NCBI RefSeq assembly: GCF_012641515.1
Contig: NZ_JABAHY010000001.1
Span: forward strand, 310,001 to 374,000
Length of the DNA: 64,000 bases
Source: Nesterenkonia sedimenti
Lineage (GTDB): Bacteria; Actinomycetota; Actinomycetes; Actinomycetales; Micrococcaceae
Direction: 5' to 3'
Shown here: positions 27,154-37,113 of the stretch, in pieces
How the letters are laid out: the number at the start of each line of letters is the position of its first letter
Numbering within the stretch: position 1 is the first letter of the stretch
Notes under the pieces: model-generated
What the model was told of the DNA's origin: nothing
Databases searched by the model: none
Seen by the model: the letters and a program-made list of their open reading frames with translations, nothing else
Program-made: the position numbers and the translations under genes

Positions 27154-27159
27154 TAGACT
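27154..27159 (+). promoter_or_regulatory. Candidate -10 (TAGACT) for alaS
   Basis: This TAGACT hexamer lies just after the rpsD terminator. It would give a leader of about 60 nt before the TTG start. Confidence 0.4.
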
Positions 27160-27224
27160 TGACCGGGTGCTCCCCGCAGTGGGGAACACCATCTACCGGC
27201 TGAACTGAACCGCAGGAGAAGAGC

Positions 27225-29930
27225 TTGAAGTCTCAGGACATCACCCGCACCTGGTACGACTACTTCGAGGCCAAGGGCCACACCAAAGTGCCATCGGCGT
27301 CGTTGGTCTCCCCGGAGCCCTCACTGCTGTTCACAGTCGCGGGAATGGTGCCCTTCATCCCCTACTTCACCGGTGTCGAGACCCCGCCCTACCCCCGGGC
27401 GGTCTCCGTGCAGAAATGCATCCGCACCGAGGACATCGAAGAGGTCGGCAAAACTGCCCGACACGGCACCTTCTTCCAAATGTGCGGCAATTTCTCCTTC
27501 GGCGATTACTTCAAGGAGAAGGCCATCCCCATGGCCTGGGAACTGCTCACCGCACCGGTGGACGGTGACCCCGAAACCGGTGTTCGCGGCTTCGGCCTCG
27601 ACCCCGAACGGCTCTGGATCACCGTCTACCAGGACGGTGATGAGCGCGATGACGAGGCCCGCGAGATCTGGGAGAACGTCGTCGGGATCCCCTCCGAACG
27701 CGTGGTAGGCACCGGCAAATCGGATAACTACTGGTCCACCGGTCAGCCCGGCCCCGGCGGCCCCTGCTCAGAGATCTACTACGACCGTGGCCCCGCCTAC
27801 GGCAAAGAGGGCGGCCCCGCAGTCGATGAGGACCGCTATGTGGAGATCTGGAACCTAGTCTTCATGCAGGACCGGCTCTCAGCGGTCCGCTCCAAGACAG
27901 ACTTCGATATCGCAGGCCCCCTGCAGAATAAGAACATCGACACCGGCCTGGGTCTCGAACGCCTCGCCATGATCCTGCAGGGCGTTGAGAATATGTACGA
28001 AACCGACCAGGTGCGCCCGGTGCTCGACCGGGCCGCAGAGCTGGCCGGGGTGAAGTACACCTCCACTGAGGATCCCGCCGATCCCAATCACGCCACCGAT
28101 GTCCGGCTGCGGATGATCGGCGATCACACCCGCAGCGCCCTGATGCTCATCGCCGATGGGGTTCGCCCCTCCAATGAGGGCGGCGGCTATATTCTGCGCC
28201 GGCTCATCCGCCGAGTCATCCTGGGGATGCGCCTGCTGGGCTTGGAGAAGCCCGCCTTCGGTGAACTCATCACCGTCTCCAAAGACGCCATGAAGGGCGT
28301 CTACCCCGAGGTGGAACAGCGCTTCGAGACCATCAAATCTGTGGCAGTGAAGGAGGAACAGGCCTTCCTGCGCACCATCACCGCCGGCACCGCCCGCCTG
28401 GAGAGTGCCGTGGCCACCGCGAAATCCTCCGGTGCCCCGCTGGCCGGAGATGAAGCCTTCGCCCTGCATGACACCTACGGCTTCCCCATCGACCTCACCC
28501 TGGAGATGGCTGAGGAAGCCGGTGTCAGCGTTGATGAGGGCACCTTCCGAACCCTTATGGCTGAGCAGCGCGAACGCGCCCAGGCCGATGCCCGCGCCAA
28601 GAAGTCCGGGCATGCCGATACCGAGGTCTACCGCAAGCTGCTCGGTGACACCCCCACCCACTTCACCGGCTACACCGAGCACAGCACCGAATCCACTATC
28701 CGGGGCATTCTGGTCAACGGCGAATACCGCAACAGCGCCTCAGCTGGCGAGAACGTGGAGATCGTGCTGGATGCCACTCCCTTCTACGCCGAAGCCGGTG
28801 GCCAGGCAGCAGATATCGGACAGATCACCGGAGACGGCTTCATCCTGCAGGTCAACGATGTCCAGTCCCCCATCGGCGGTCTCTCCGTGCACCAGGCCCG
28901 GGTGCTGGAGGGTGAGGTCAGCCTGGGCGCAGCCGCCCTGGGCACCATTGATGTGCGCCGTCGCCTCGATGCACAGAAGGCGCATTCGGCAACCCACATC
29001 ATCCACGCCGCACTGCATGATGTGCTGGGGCCCGATGCGGTACAGGCCGGCTCCTTCAATAAGGAGGGCTACCTGCGCTTCGACTTCACCCACGACGACG
29101 CCCTCTCCCCCAACGCCCGGCAGGAACTCGAAGAGCGCTCCAATCTCGCGATTCGGGATAACCACCAGGTGCAGACCCAGACCATGCCCCTGGAAGAGGC
29201 CAAGGCCCTGGGCGCGATGATGCTCTTCGGAGAGAAGTACAGCGATACCGTCCGGGTCGTGGAGATGAACGGCCCCTGGTCCCGTGAGCTCTGCGGCGGA
29301 ACCCATGTGGAGTCCACCGCTGAGATCGGCACGCTGGCCCTGCTCTCCGAGGCCTCGGTGGGCTCGGGCAATCGGCGTGTGGAGGCCCTGGTGGGCCTTG
29401 ATGCCTTCAAGCACTTCGCCGCTGAGCGCACCCTGGTCAATCAGCTCACCGAAATGCTGAAGGTCCCTGCTGACCAGGTGCCCAACCGGATTGAATCCAC
29501 CCTGGCCAAACTCAAGGAGACCGAACGCGAATTGGAGCGGCTGAAAGCTGAGCAGCTCCGCGCCCAGGCCGGACAGCTGCTGGACTCCGCAGTCGACGCC
29601 GATGGGGTCTCCGTACTGGCTCATAACGCTGGATCCGCCGGTGGTGACGATCTGCGTCAGCTGGTTATGGACCTCCGCGGCCGCTTCGGCTCCCGGGCCG
29701 CTGTGGTCGCCGTGGCCGGCGAGGCCAAGGGCCGCCCGGTAATCGTCATCGGCACCACTGAGGAAGCCCGTACTGAAGGCCTGAAGGCCGGTGACCTCGT
29801 CAAGGTCGCCACCGGTGTCCTCGGTGGTGGTGGCGGCGGCAAGCCAGATCTCGCCCAGGGCGGCGGTCAGGATGCCAGCAAGATCGATGAGGCCCTTGAG
29901 GCTGTGGTGACCGCAGTACGGAGCCGCTGA
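27225..29930 (+). CDS. alaS: Alanyl-tRNA synthetase
   Basis: This class II synthetase charges tRNA-Ala (901 residues). The N-terminal catalytic domain opens with TWYDYFEAKGHTKVPSASL. The editing domain carries the zinc ligands HSATH and ELCGGTHVEST, and a C-terminal oligomerisation domain ends the protein with GGGGGGKPDLAQGGG. The start is a TTG at 27225 with AGGAGAAG six bases upstream; it is the only start that gives the conserved N-terminus. ruvX follows after one base. No T-box-like leader is visible upstream. Confidence 0.97.
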   Translation: MKSQDITRTWYDYFEAKGHTKVPSASLVSPEPSLLFTVAGMVPFIPYFTGVETPPYPRAVSVQKCIRTEDIEEVGKTARHGTFFQMCGNFSFGDYFKEKAIPMAWELLTAPVDGDPETGVRGFGLDPERLWITVYQDGDERDDEAREIWENVVGIPSERVVGTGKSDNYWSTGQPGPGGPCSEIYYDRGPAYGKEGGPAVDEDRYVEIWNLVFMQDRLSAVRSKTDFDIAGPLQNKNIDTGLGLERLAMILQGVENMYETDQVRPVLDRAAELAGVKYTSTEDPADPNHATDVRLRMIGDHTRSALMLIADGVRPSNEGGGYILRRLIRRVILGMRLLGLEKPAFGELITVSKDAMKGVYPEVEQRFETIKSVAVKEEQAFLRTITAGTARLESAVATAKSSGAPLAGDEAFALHDTYGFPIDLTLEMAEEAGVSVDEGTFRTLMAEQRERAQADARAKKSGHADTEVYRKLLGDTPTHFTGYTEHSTESTIRGILVNGEYRNSASAGENVEIVLDATPFYAEAGGQAADIGQITGDGFILQVNDVQSPIGGLSVHQARVLEGEVSLGAAALGTIDVRRRLDAQKAHSATHIIHAALHDVLGPDAVQAGSFNKEGYLRFDFTHDDALSPNARQELEERSNLAIRDNHQVQTQTMPLEEAKALGAMMLFGEKYSDTVRVVEMNGPWSRELCGGTHVESTAEIGTLALLSEASVGSGNRRVEALVGLDAFKHFAAERTLVNQLTEMLKVPADQVPNRIESTLAKLKETERELERLKAEQLRAQAGQLLDSAVDADGVSVLAHNAGSAGGDDLRQLVMDLRGRFGSRAAVVAVAGEAKGRPVIVIGTTEEARTEGLKAGDLVKVATGVLGGGGGGKPDLAQGGGQDASKIDEALEAVVTAVRSR

Positions 29931-29931
29931 G

Positions 29932-30414
29932 ATGAGCGCTCGTGCCGGGGTGCGTCTGGCCGTTGATGTCGGTGAAGCCCGAGTTGGGCTGGCTGCCACG
30001 GACCCCGATGCCCTGGTTGCCACCCCGGTGATGACTCTGCGGCGCTCCGCCTCGGGATCAGATCAGCGGATGTTGATCAAAATCGCCGTTGACCGCGCCG
30101 CCAAAGTCATCTATGTGGGTCTTCCGCTCTCCCTGTCGGGTGCTGAGACCGCCTCGACCCAGGCGGCCCGGGAATACGCTGAAGATCTGGTCAGGGCCCT
30201 GGCTGAGGCTGAGCTTGAGGCGGAGATTCGGCTCGTGGACGAGCGGCTGACCACTGTCAGCGCCTCAGAGAAGATGCGTGCATCAGGTCGCAAGGCGAAA
30301 GACCAGCGGGAGGCCATTGATCAGGCCGCTGCCGTGGAGATCCTCAATCATGCCCTGGAGACCCGGGCCGCACTGGGCACTGAACCGGGCCAGCCGGTTT
30401 TCCCCAGCAGTTAG
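29932..30414 (+). CDS. ruvX: RuvX/YqgF family putative Holliday-junction resolvase
   Basis: This RNase H-fold nuclease of the YqgF family (160 residues) is implicated in pre-16S rRNA processing in other bacteria. It has the N-terminal LAVDVGEARVGLA motif with the first acidic residue, VGLPLSLSG, and VDERLTTVSA with the second acidic cluster. The start is ATG 29932, one base after the alaS stop, so it is coupled to alaS. In most Micrococcales mltG and aroE follow ruvX; here an AbiEi-like gene and then a convergent rsh follow instead. Confidence 0.93.
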   Translation: MSARAGVRLAVDVGEARVGLAATDPDALVATPVMTLRRSASGSDQRMLIKIAVDRAAKVIYVGLPLSLSGAETASTQAAREYAEDLVRALAEAELEAEIRLVDERLTTVSASEKMRASGRKAKDQREAIDQAAAVEILNHALETRAALGTEPGQPVFPSS

Positions 30415-30478
30415 GGTTTTCAACAGGTTGTGCCGACCCCGGTTGCCGGATACCGCGGCTGGGGAGATGCTGTCCTCT

Positions 30479-31216
30479 ATGGCAGCCCATAGTCCAGCCC
30501 GTCTCAGTGTGCCGGCCCCTGCCGGCATCTACCGCGCCGGCTACCCCTTCACCGCCGAGGAGCTGCAGGTCATGACCAATGAAGGTCTGCTGCGGCATAT
30601 GTTGGCAGATGTCTACGCCGAGGCGGGGCTGAGAGATACAGCGGCCCACCGTGCCCTGGCCGCCACTGCCCTGCTGAACCAGACCCTGCGTGCCCGCGGG
30701 GTAATCTGTGGGGAGTCGGCGGCCTGGGTTCATCTGGGGCACCCGGAACCACCCCGACGCACTGCAGTGATCGCCAGTGGTACCTACCGTAAGCCGACTG
30801 CTGCCACCGGCCGATGGCAGGTCCACCAGGTGCGCCTGTATGCTTCCGAGATCCAACAGTTGGGCCGGGTGCGGGTGACCACTCCAGCCCGAACTGTGGC
30901 GGATCTCTTCACCGGGGTCGGGCTGGACGGCGAACCGATGGCTAAGCCGGTGGATACCGTGCTGGCCCGAGCCCAGCATCCCACCCCTCAGCTTCTGGAC
31001 TGGCCAACCGCAGAGGGGGACTATCACCAGCTGAAGACCCGACTATCCCTGATCGGCAGGCTCCTGGAGAGCTCCTCGCAGCCCGAGGCCGTGCAGGAGC
31101 TTGCCGGAGGGATTACTCGGCAGCTGTGCCGCGGCGGCTGGGATGAAACCCGGGAGAAGAGTATCCGGGAGATCTTAGATCAGTGTGTCTCGCGGCGTTT
31201 GCCCACGGTGCGGTAG
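30479..31216 (+). CDS. AbiEi-antitoxin-like conserved protein
   Basis: This 245-residue soluble protein resembles the actinobacterial proteins annotated as type IV toxin-antitoxin AbiEi-family. It has a segment with [28 protein letters not shown], then [13 protein letters not shown], which is the family's recurrent 'TTPARTVxDL' signature. The usual N-terminal winged helix is not obvious, and no AbiEii nucleotidyltransferase toxin lies next to it, so a working toxin-antitoxin role is doubtful. The start is uncertain: the ATG at 30479 with GGGGAG 12 nt upstream is used, and ATG 30467 is the alternative. Its 3' end overlaps rsh by 37 nt on the opposite strand. Confidence 0.6.
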   Translation: MAAHSPARLSVPAPAGIYRAGYPFTAEELQVMTNEGLLRHMLADVYAEAGLRDTAAHRALAATALLNQTLRARGVICGESAAWVHLGHPEPPRRTAVIASGTYRKPTAATGRWQVHQVRLYASEIQQLGRVRVTTPARTVADLFTGVGLDGEPMAKPVDTVLARAQHPTPQLLDWPTAEGDYHQLKTRLSLIGRLLESSSQPEAVQELAGGITRQLCRGGWDETREKSIREILDQCVSRRLPTVR

Positions 31217-33498
31217 ACATCGTAGACCCCATCAATACGCCGCACAGTGTTGAGCACATGGTTGAGGTAGCGGGGATCGCCCATCTCAAAGCTGAACCGT
31301 GAGATCGCCACCCGGTCCTTGGAGGTGTGCACGGTCGCCGAAAGGATATTGACCTGGGATTCGGCCAGGGTGCGGGTGACATCTGAGAGCAGTGATTTCC
31401 GGTCCAGGGCCTCCACCTGGATCTCCACCAGGAAGACCGAGGATTTCGTCGGCGCCCATTCGACCTCGATGAGCCGGCCGGGCTGATCCCTGAGTTGCTT
31501 GACGTTGCGGCAGTCCGCCCGGTGGACCGATACCCCCTGACCGCGGGTGACGAAACCTTCGATCTCATCCGGGGGCACAGGCGTGCAGCAGCGAGCCAGT
31601 TTGGCCAGCACATTGCCGGCACCTTTGACGATGATCCCGGCATCGGAATAATCAGTGGGCTTGGTGGCCGGGGAGGTGATCGGAGTGGTGTCGTGCTCCT
31701 CCGACTCCTCCTCATCGTCGTTGAAAAGATCCAGCAGATGCTCGATGACGTTCTGGGTGGAGACATGCTCCTCCCCCACCCCGGCATAGAGTCCGGAGAT
31801 ATCCGTATAGTGCAGCTGTTCAGAGACAGTCAGCAGCACATCGGGGTTCATCACCTTCTGCAGCGGAAGGCTGGACTTGCGGATCGCCTTAGTCAGCATC
31901 TCCTTGCCGCGTTCGATGGACTCCTCGCGGCGTTCCTTGGAGAACCAATGCCGGATCTTATTCCGTGCCCGGGCCGATTTCACGAACATCAGCCAGTCAT
32001 TTGAGGGCCCGGCTCCTTCGGCCTTGGAGGTGAAGATCTCCACCCAGTCCCCATGATTGAGCTCGCTGCTGAGCGGGACCAGTTTCCCGTTGACCCGGGC
32101 ACCGATGGTCTTATGGCCCACATCGGTGTGGATGGCATAGGCGAAATCCACTGGTGTGGCCCCGGCCGGCAGGGAGATGACTTCACCCTTGGGGGTGTAG
32201 ACGAAGACTTCCCGGGTATTGATCTCATACCGCAGGGATTCGAGGAACTCATCGGGGTCTGTGGTCTCGGACTGCCAGTCCACCAGGGACCGCAGCCAGC
32301 CAATATCTGCGGTGGTCTGGTTCATCTGGGTGGCCTGACCCTGAGCCTGGCCTGCAGTGGGCGATTCGGTGCTCTCTGGGGTTGCCCCGGCTGCCCGCTG
32401 GTCCTGTTTGTACTTCCAGTGAGCGGCCACACCGTATTCGGCCCGGCGGTGCATCTCGTGAGTGCGGATCTGGACCTCAACGGGCTTACCTGCCGGTCCC
32501 AGCACTGTGGTGTGCAGCGACTGGTACATATTGAACTTCGGCATGGCGATATAGTCCTTGAACCGCCCCGGCAGCGGGGTCCACCGGGCATGCAGTGCGC
32601 CCAGTGCGGCATAGCAGTCCCGCACCGATTCCACCAGCACACGCACGCCCATGAGGTCGTGGATATCGTCGAATTCCTTACCCCGGACGATCATCTTCTG
32701 GTAGATCGAGTAGTAGTGTTTGGGCCTTCCGGTGATGGTGGCCCCAATACTTGACTCGTTGAGGTCATCGGCGATGATGCTGCGCACCTCGGTCAGGAAC
32801 TTCTCCCGCTGCGGGGTCCGGTCCCCCACCAGTCGCACGATCTCCTCATAGACCTTGGGATAGAGCGCGGCGAAGGAAAGGTCCTCCAGCTCCCATTTGA
32901 TCGTGTTCATACCCAGCCGGTGCGCCAGGGGCGAGAAGATCTCCAGGGTCTCCTTGGCCTTCTTCGCGCTCTTCTCCGGCGGCACATAGCGCCAGGTGCG
33001 GGCGTTGTGCAGCCGGTCGGCGAGTTTGATCATCAGCACTCGGATGTCCTTGGCCATGGCCAGGACCATCTTGCGCACAGTCTCAGCCTGGGCGGCATCG
33101 CCGAACTTCAGCTTATCCAGTTTGGTGACACCATCGACCAACAGGGCGATCTCCTCACCGAAGTCCCCGGTGAGGGTATCGAGGCTGTAGTCGGTGTCTT
33201 CAACGGTGTCATGCAGCAGTGCTGCGGCCAGAGTCGCCCCATTGAGCCCCAGTTCGGCCAGAATCGTTGCCACGGCCACCGGATGGGTGATGTAGGGGTC
33301 CCCGGATTTCCGTTTCTGCCCGGCGTGGTGATGATGGGCGACGTCGAAGGCCCGGCGGATGAGTTCGAGGTCCTGTTCCCCGTTCTGGGCTCGGATGGCC
33401 CGCAGCAGGGGCTCCAACAGGGGCGAGTCGGCGGACTCGGCCAGGGTGCCCACAGTGCGTGGGGGGCGGGCGGCCTGCGCCTGGTCACGGTCCTTCAT
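31180..33498 (-). CDS. rsh: Bifunctional (p)ppGpp synthetase/hydrolase (Rel)
   Basis: This long RSH protein (772 residues) makes and degrades the stringent alarmones. The hydrolase HD domain shows [16 protein letters not shown] and LLHDTVEDT. The synthetase domain has [18 protein letters not shown] and [24 protein letters not shown] domain ([27 protein letters not shown]), a zinc-finger-like region ([19 protein letters not shown]) and a C-terminal ACT domain follow. All catalytic blocks look intact. The ATG at 33498 has TAGACT eight bases upstream and no ribosome binding site. It is the last gene of the yajC-secD-secF-rsh series and probably also has its own promoter. Confidence 0.96.
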   Translation of the reverse strand: MKDRDQAQAARPPRTVGTLAESADSPLLEPLLRAIRAQNGEQDLELIRRAFDVAHHHHAGQKRKSGDPYITHPVAVATILAELGLNGATLAAALLHDTVEDTDYSLDTLTGDFGEEIALLVDGVTKLDKLKFGDAAQAETVRKMVLAMAKDIRVLMIKLADRLHNARTWRYVPPEKSAKKAKETLEIFSPLAHRLGMNTIKWELEDLSFAALYPKVYEEIVRLVGDRTPQREKFLTEVRSIIADDLNESSIGATITGRPKHYYSIYQKMIVRGKEFDDIHDLMGVRVLVESVRDCYAALGALHARWTPLPGRFKDYIAMPKFNMYQSLHTTVLGPAGKPVEVQIRTHEMHRRAEYGVAAHWKYKQDQRAAGATPESTESPTAGQAQGQATQMNQTTADIGWLRSLVDWQSETTDPDEFLESLRYEINTREVFVYTPKGEVISLPAGATPVDFAYAIHTDVGHKTIGARVNGKLVPLSSELNHGDWVEIFTSKAEGAGPSNDWLMFVKSARARNKIRHWFSKERREESIERGKEMLTKAIRKSSLPLQKVMNPDVLLTVSEQLHYTDISGLYAGVGEEHVSTQNVIEHLLDLFNDDEEESEEHDTTPITSPATKPTDYSDAGIIVKGAGNVLAKLARCCTPVPPDEIEGFVTRGQGVSVHRADCRNVKQLRDQPGRLIEVEWAPTKSSVFLVEIQVEALDRKSLLSDVTRTLAESQVNILSATVHTSKDRVAISRFSFEMGDPRYLNHVLNTVRRIDGVYDVYRTVGKRRETH

Positions 33499-33500
33499 GA

Positions 33501-33523
33501 AAGAACAGTCTAACGCTGTTCTT
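33501..33523. promoter_or_regulatory. rsh promoter within a perfect inverted repeat at the secF stop
   Basis: AAGAACAG-N7-CTGTTCTT is a perfect 8-bp inverted repeat. Minus-strand TAGACT (33512-33507) lies across its spacer and first arm, eight bases before the rsh ATG. The TAG of this hexamer is the secF stop codon. It is a possible operator or a weak end-of-secF hairpin. Confidence 0.5.
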
Positions 33524-34685
33524 CCCCTTCAGATTCCGCTGTGTCGCCGCTGAGCACCACATCGAGGTCCAGCAGCTCCACGGGATCGTCCTCCTCGTCC
33601 TCCTCCTCGGGTTCGGGAAGCGGCGGGAAGGCCACAGGTTTGCCGTCCTCATCCAGCGGGGTGCCGGAGGCGGTGATGCTGGCGATCTTGCCCTCGGAGA
33701 GCTCCAGGCGCTCTTCGCGCAGAGCCAGCACCTCCTCGGTATGGGCCTTGATATCTGCATCGCCGCGGCGCATCCGAGCATAGAGCGGGGCCTGGACGAA
33801 GATTGTGGCCACAGTGCCCACGATGATGCCGGTGAACAGGGCCAGGGCGATATCGCGCAGGGTACCTGCCCCCAGCAGCCACGAGCCGATGAACAGAATG
33901 GAGCCCACCGGCAGGATGCCGACCACTGAGGTGTTGACCGATCGAACCAGTGTCTGGTTGATGGCCAGATTCACTCTTTCGGTGAATGTCTGGTCCTTCT
34001 GTTCGTGGAGGGAGGCCAGATTCTCTCTGATCTTGTCGAAGACCACCATCGTGTCGTAGAGCGCATAGGAGAGGATGGTGAGGAATCCGATGATCGCACT
34101 GGGTGTGACTTCGAAGTTGGTAGCCGCATAGATACCGACGGTGACCACCACAACGAAGGCCAGTCCCGCAATGGCTGCAACTGACATCTTCCAGGTGCGG
34201 AAGTACAGGGCCATATAGAGGGCCACCAGGGCGAGGAATACGGCCAGTCCGATCATCATCTGTTGGGAGATGTGATCGCCCCAGACCGGACCGATGAAGG
34301 TGGATGAGACCTGATCAGCGCCGACGCCGTAGCCCTCCTGCAGGGCCTGGCCGACCTCGAGTGTCTCGGCGTCGTCGAGCTCTTCGGTCTGCACGCGGAT
34401 GGTGTTCTCCGCGATATGGGTGACCGTGGCCTCCTGGTCAGTGACTGATGCCACCGCGTCCTCGCCGACGCTGATCTCGGTGTTCTCGGTCTGCGAGATC
34501 ATGAACTCGCTGCCGCCGGTGAATTCGATGCCGAAGTTGAACCCTCCGCGCAGGAAGGGGATCGCCACCGAGGCGATGATCAGGATTCCGGCGATCAGGA
34601 ACCACAGGTTGGAGCGCTGGATGAATCGGTAGGACCGTTCACCGGTGTAGAGCTGGTTGCCCGCCTGGGCGAATCCGGCTGCCAT
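33510..34685 (-). CDS. secF: Protein translocase subunit SecF
   Basis: SecF works with SecD to drive the late stages of Sec export using the proton gradient. The 391-residue protein has an N-terminal membrane helix, the GGSEF-containing block ([13 protein letters not shown]) before a periplasmic-type domain, then five more helices with [38 protein letters not shown] SecF features. The C-terminus is an extended acidic tail. The ATG overlaps the secD stop by one base. Its stop codon TAG forms the start of the proposed rsh -10. Confidence 0.96.
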   Translation of the reverse strand: MAAGFAQAGNQLYTGERSYRFIQRSNLWFLIAGILIIASVAIPFLRGGFNFGIEFTGGSEFMISQTENTEISVGEDAVASVTDQEATVTHIAENTIRVQTEELDDAETLEVGQALQEGYGVGADQVSSTFIGPVWGDHISQQMMIGLAVFLALVALYMALYFRTWKMSVAAIAGLAFVVVVTVGIYAATNFEVTPSAIIGFLTILSYALYDTMVVFDKIRENLASLHEQKDQTFTERVNLAINQTLVRSVNTSVVGILPVGSILFIGSWLLGAGTLRDIALALFTGIIVGTVATIFVQAPLYARMRRGDADIKAHTEEVLALREERLELSEGKIASITASGTPLDEDGKPVAFPPLPEPEEEDEEDDPVELLDLDVVLSGDTAESEGEEQR

Positions 34686-36670
34686 CAGTTGTCAGCCTCC
34701 TTGGTCTCGGCCTCTTCTGCCTGCTCGGCATCCGCCTGGTTGGCCTGTGCCTTGGCTCGGGCGCGCCTGCGTTCAGCGATAGTCATCTTGGCCCATTCCT
34801 CCTCGGGAATATCGGGCACTTCCTCGCGTCGCGCCGCGGCTGCCTCCGGATCCGATGGCGGCAGCTTACGGCTGGGCTTCTTCTCCTCCTCGGCGGTGGG
34901 GTCCTCGGCTGTGGTCTCCTCATCGGTTCCCACGCCCACAGCTGCTGCTGCCTGCTCGGAGTAGACCACATTGCTGCGTGCGAACCGGCCCGCGCCCTTG
35001 TAGAGCACGTCCACGCCGAGCTCCTTGGCCGAGAGACCGGAGAACCGCTTGCCGGAGGCGAAGAACCTGCGTCTTGCCAGGACCTGCATCAGTGGGTGGG
35101 TGAACAGGAAGACCAGGATCACGTCGATCAGAGCGGTCAGGCCCAGGGTGAAGGCGAAGCCTCGCACATTGCCCACGGCCACGAGGTAAAGCACCACTGC
35201 GGCGATGATATTGACTGCCTTCGAGGCCAGAATGGTCCGGCGGGCCCTGGCCCAACCGGCTTCGACTGCCCCGGCCAGCGATCTGCCCTCGCGCAGCTCA
35301 TCCTTGACACGTTCGAAGTAGACCACGAAGGAGTCCGCGGTCAGACCGATGGAGAGGATAAGACCTGCGATACCCGCCATGGAGAGTCGATAACCGTCTG
35401 ACCAGCCCAGCAGGGACAGTGCCCACCAGGTGATCAGTGCGACCACCACAAGGGAGGGGATGGTCACCGCCAGGGCCAGTGCACGGTACTGGTAGATGGC
35501 GTAGCCGGCGGTGAGGATCAGACCAATGATGCCGGCCAGCAGACCCATCCGAAGCTGGTCAGCACCGAGGGTGGCTGAGATCTGCTGTTCGGATTCGATC
35601 TCGAAGCTGATCGGCAGCGAGCCGTAGCGCAGCTGCTCGGCGAGGGTCTGGGCTTCCTCATCGGTGTAGCCACCGGTGATCGAGGCGTTGCCGTCGGTGA
35701 TGACTGCCCGCATATTCGGTGCCACGATCACCTGACCGTCAAGCACGATGCCGAAGCGGTTCCTGTCGTCGCCCTCGGGGAAGCTGTAGAGCCGCTGGGA
35801 GGTCTCGCGGAAGAGTTCGGTGCCGGCGTTGTCGAAGTGGATAACCGTCTCATAGGCCCCGGTGGTGGAGCCATCGGGTCGGGACTCTGCACCCCAGCTG
35901 GCGTCGTTGATGTACTCGCCGTCGACATCAACGGGTCCCAGCAGCAGAACCTCACCGGTGCTGGGGTTGCAGGTCACCAGCGGAGCATCGGGATCCTGGG
36001 CGCTGCGCTCCTCCATGCTGAGCTCGGTGGTGCACTCGTAGTTCTCGAACTCGGCAGCGATCTCAGGGGTGATCCAGTTGGGATCGGAGTGGTTGCCCTC
36101 CTCCGGTTCACCCTCAGGTTCGGGGAAGTCCTCGGGCTGTGCAGTGCCCTCAGTCTCCTCGTCCTCCTGCTGCTGGCTCTCCTGCTCCAGGAACTCCTCG
36201 AGTTCGGCCAGCTCCTCCTCGCTGGCGCCGTCCTCGGCGGCCTCACGGAGGCTGACCTCCTCAGCGAAGGCGGTGTCATACCGGGATTTCAGGACCGGAC
36301 GGAATTCCATATCCGCACTGGCCTGGATGAGTTCGCGGGTCTCCTCATCGGGGGTGCCTGGGAGGCTGACGACGACGTTCTCCGCACCCTGGACCGCGAT
36401 TTCGGCCTCGGCGACACCGGTTCCGTCAACACGTTGACGGATGATCTCTACAGCCTGCTCCAGCTGATCGTCATCGATCTCTTCACCCTCGTCCACCTGT
36501 GGGGAGAGCACCATCTGGGTGCCTCCCTCGAGGTCGAGGGCGAGCAGTGGAGCCCATTGGGCTTTGTCCTGCTGGACGCCGTAGGCGAGCAGACCTCCCA
36601 TGCCGATGAGCAGCACGAAGAGGGCGACGAGTGCGGCGCGGGCTTTCCGCACGGGTTTGGAGGCGGCCAT
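34685..36670 (-). CDS. secD: Protein translocase subunit SecD
   Basis: This 661-residue SecD has the first membrane helix, the D1 motif LDLEGGTQMVL, a large extracytoplasmic domain with an acidic Glu/Gln-rich insertion (about 150-215), then the five-helix RND-like core beginning near GLLAGIIGLILTAGYA with LSIGLTADSFVVYFERVKDELREG. The C-terminal tail is long, charged and probably disordered, ending with a Lys/Ala/Glu stretch. The order yajC-secD-secF is standard. It lies 12 nt after yajC. Confidence 0.96.
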   Translation of the reverse strand: MAASKPVRKARAALVALFVLLIGMGGLLAYGVQQDKAQWAPLLALDLEGGTQMVLSPQVDEGEEIDDDQLEQAVEIIRQRVDGTGVAEAEIAVQGAENVVVSLPGTPDEETRELIQASADMEFRPVLKSRYDTAFAEEVSLREAAEDGASEEELAELEEFLEQESQQQEDEETEGTAQPEDFPEPEGEPEEGNHSDPNWITPEIAAEFENYECTTELSMEERSAQDPDAPLVTCNPSTGEVLLLGPVDVDGEYINDASWGAESRPDGSTTGAYETVIHFDNAGTELFRETSQRLYSFPEGDDRNRFGIVLDGQVIVAPNMRAVITDGNASITGGYTDEEAQTLAEQLRYGSLPISFEIESEQQISATLGADQLRMGLLAGIIGLILTAGYAIYQYRALALAVTIPSLVVVALITWWALSLLGWSDGYRLSMAGIAGLILSIGLTADSFVVYFERVKDELREGRSLAGAVEAGWARARRTILASKAVNIIAAVVLYLVAVGNVRGFAFTLGLTALIDVILVFLFTHPLMQVLARRRFFASGKRFSGLSAKELGVDVLYKGAGRFARSNVVYSEQAAAAVGVGTDEETTAEDPTAEEEKKPSRKLPPSDPEAAAARREEVPDIPEEEWAKMTIAERRRARAKAQANQADAEQAEEAETKEADN

Positions 36671-36682
36671 AGAGTGCAGCGA

Positions 36683-37081
36683 CTAGTTGTTGTTGGTTTC
36701 GGTGTCGTCCGAGGAGGGCTTATCCCCGGGGGCACGCTCGGTGACCTGCTGGACGGCGCCAAGCAGGAAGTCCATCCGGTCGCCGTTAGAGAACTCCAGG
36801 GTGATCCGCTGGCGCTCCTCGTCACGGGCAACGACCTTACCGATAATGCCGCCGGCGGTGATCACCTCGGCGCCCACCACGGCGGTGGAGGTGGCCTGTT
36901 GCTGCTGCTGGCGCAGCTTGCGGCTGCGGCGGAAGGTCATGACGATGAACAGCACGAGGATGCCCAGCATGATGATCATCAGGAAGCCGGAGCCCTCGGC
37001 GCCAGCATCGCCGCCTCCCTCGCCATTGGCGACAGGGGCTGTAAGCAATGAAGTCAGGGGGAGATTCAAGGTATCAATCAC
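36683..37081 (-). CDS. yajC: Preprotein translocase subunit YajC
   Basis: YajC is an accessory membrane subunit of the SecDF complex. The 132-residue protein has a single helix (FLMIIMLGILVLFIVMTFR), the RSRKLRQQQQ stretch and the conserved domain with VVGAEVITAGGIIGKVVA and ITLEFSNGDRMDFLLGAVQQV. I place the start at GTG 37081 (MIDTLNLP), because an extended -10 (TGATAGCCT) ends eight bases before it. A TTG at 37090 would add three residues but would lie over that element. Head of the secDF-rsh series and 32 nt after ruvB. Confidence 0.92.
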   Translation of the reverse strand: MIDTLNLPLTSLLTAPVANGEGGGDAGAEGSGFLMIIMLGILVLFIVMTFRRSRKLRQQQQQATSTAVVGAEVITAGGIIGKVVARDEERQRITLEFSNGDRMDFLLGAVQQVTERAPGDKPSSDDTETNNN

Positions 37082-37089
37082 AACCCGCA

Positions 37090-37098
37090 AGGCTATCA
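37090..37098 (-). promoter_or_regulatory. Extended -10 (TGATAGCCT) for leaderless yajC
   Basis: TGATAGCCT-N8-GTG on the minus strand, with the GTG at 37081. It carries both the TG extension and the TANNNT core, and no Shine-Dalgarno sequence follows. Confidence 0.5.
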
Positions 37099-37113
37099 GG
37101 CGTAGCTATGTGC

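Noticed and set aside
30479-31216. Active type IV toxin-antitoxin system
   Set aside because: Only the AbiEi-like half is present; no AbiEii nucleotidyltransferase toxin lies next to it and the usual winged helix is not clear.
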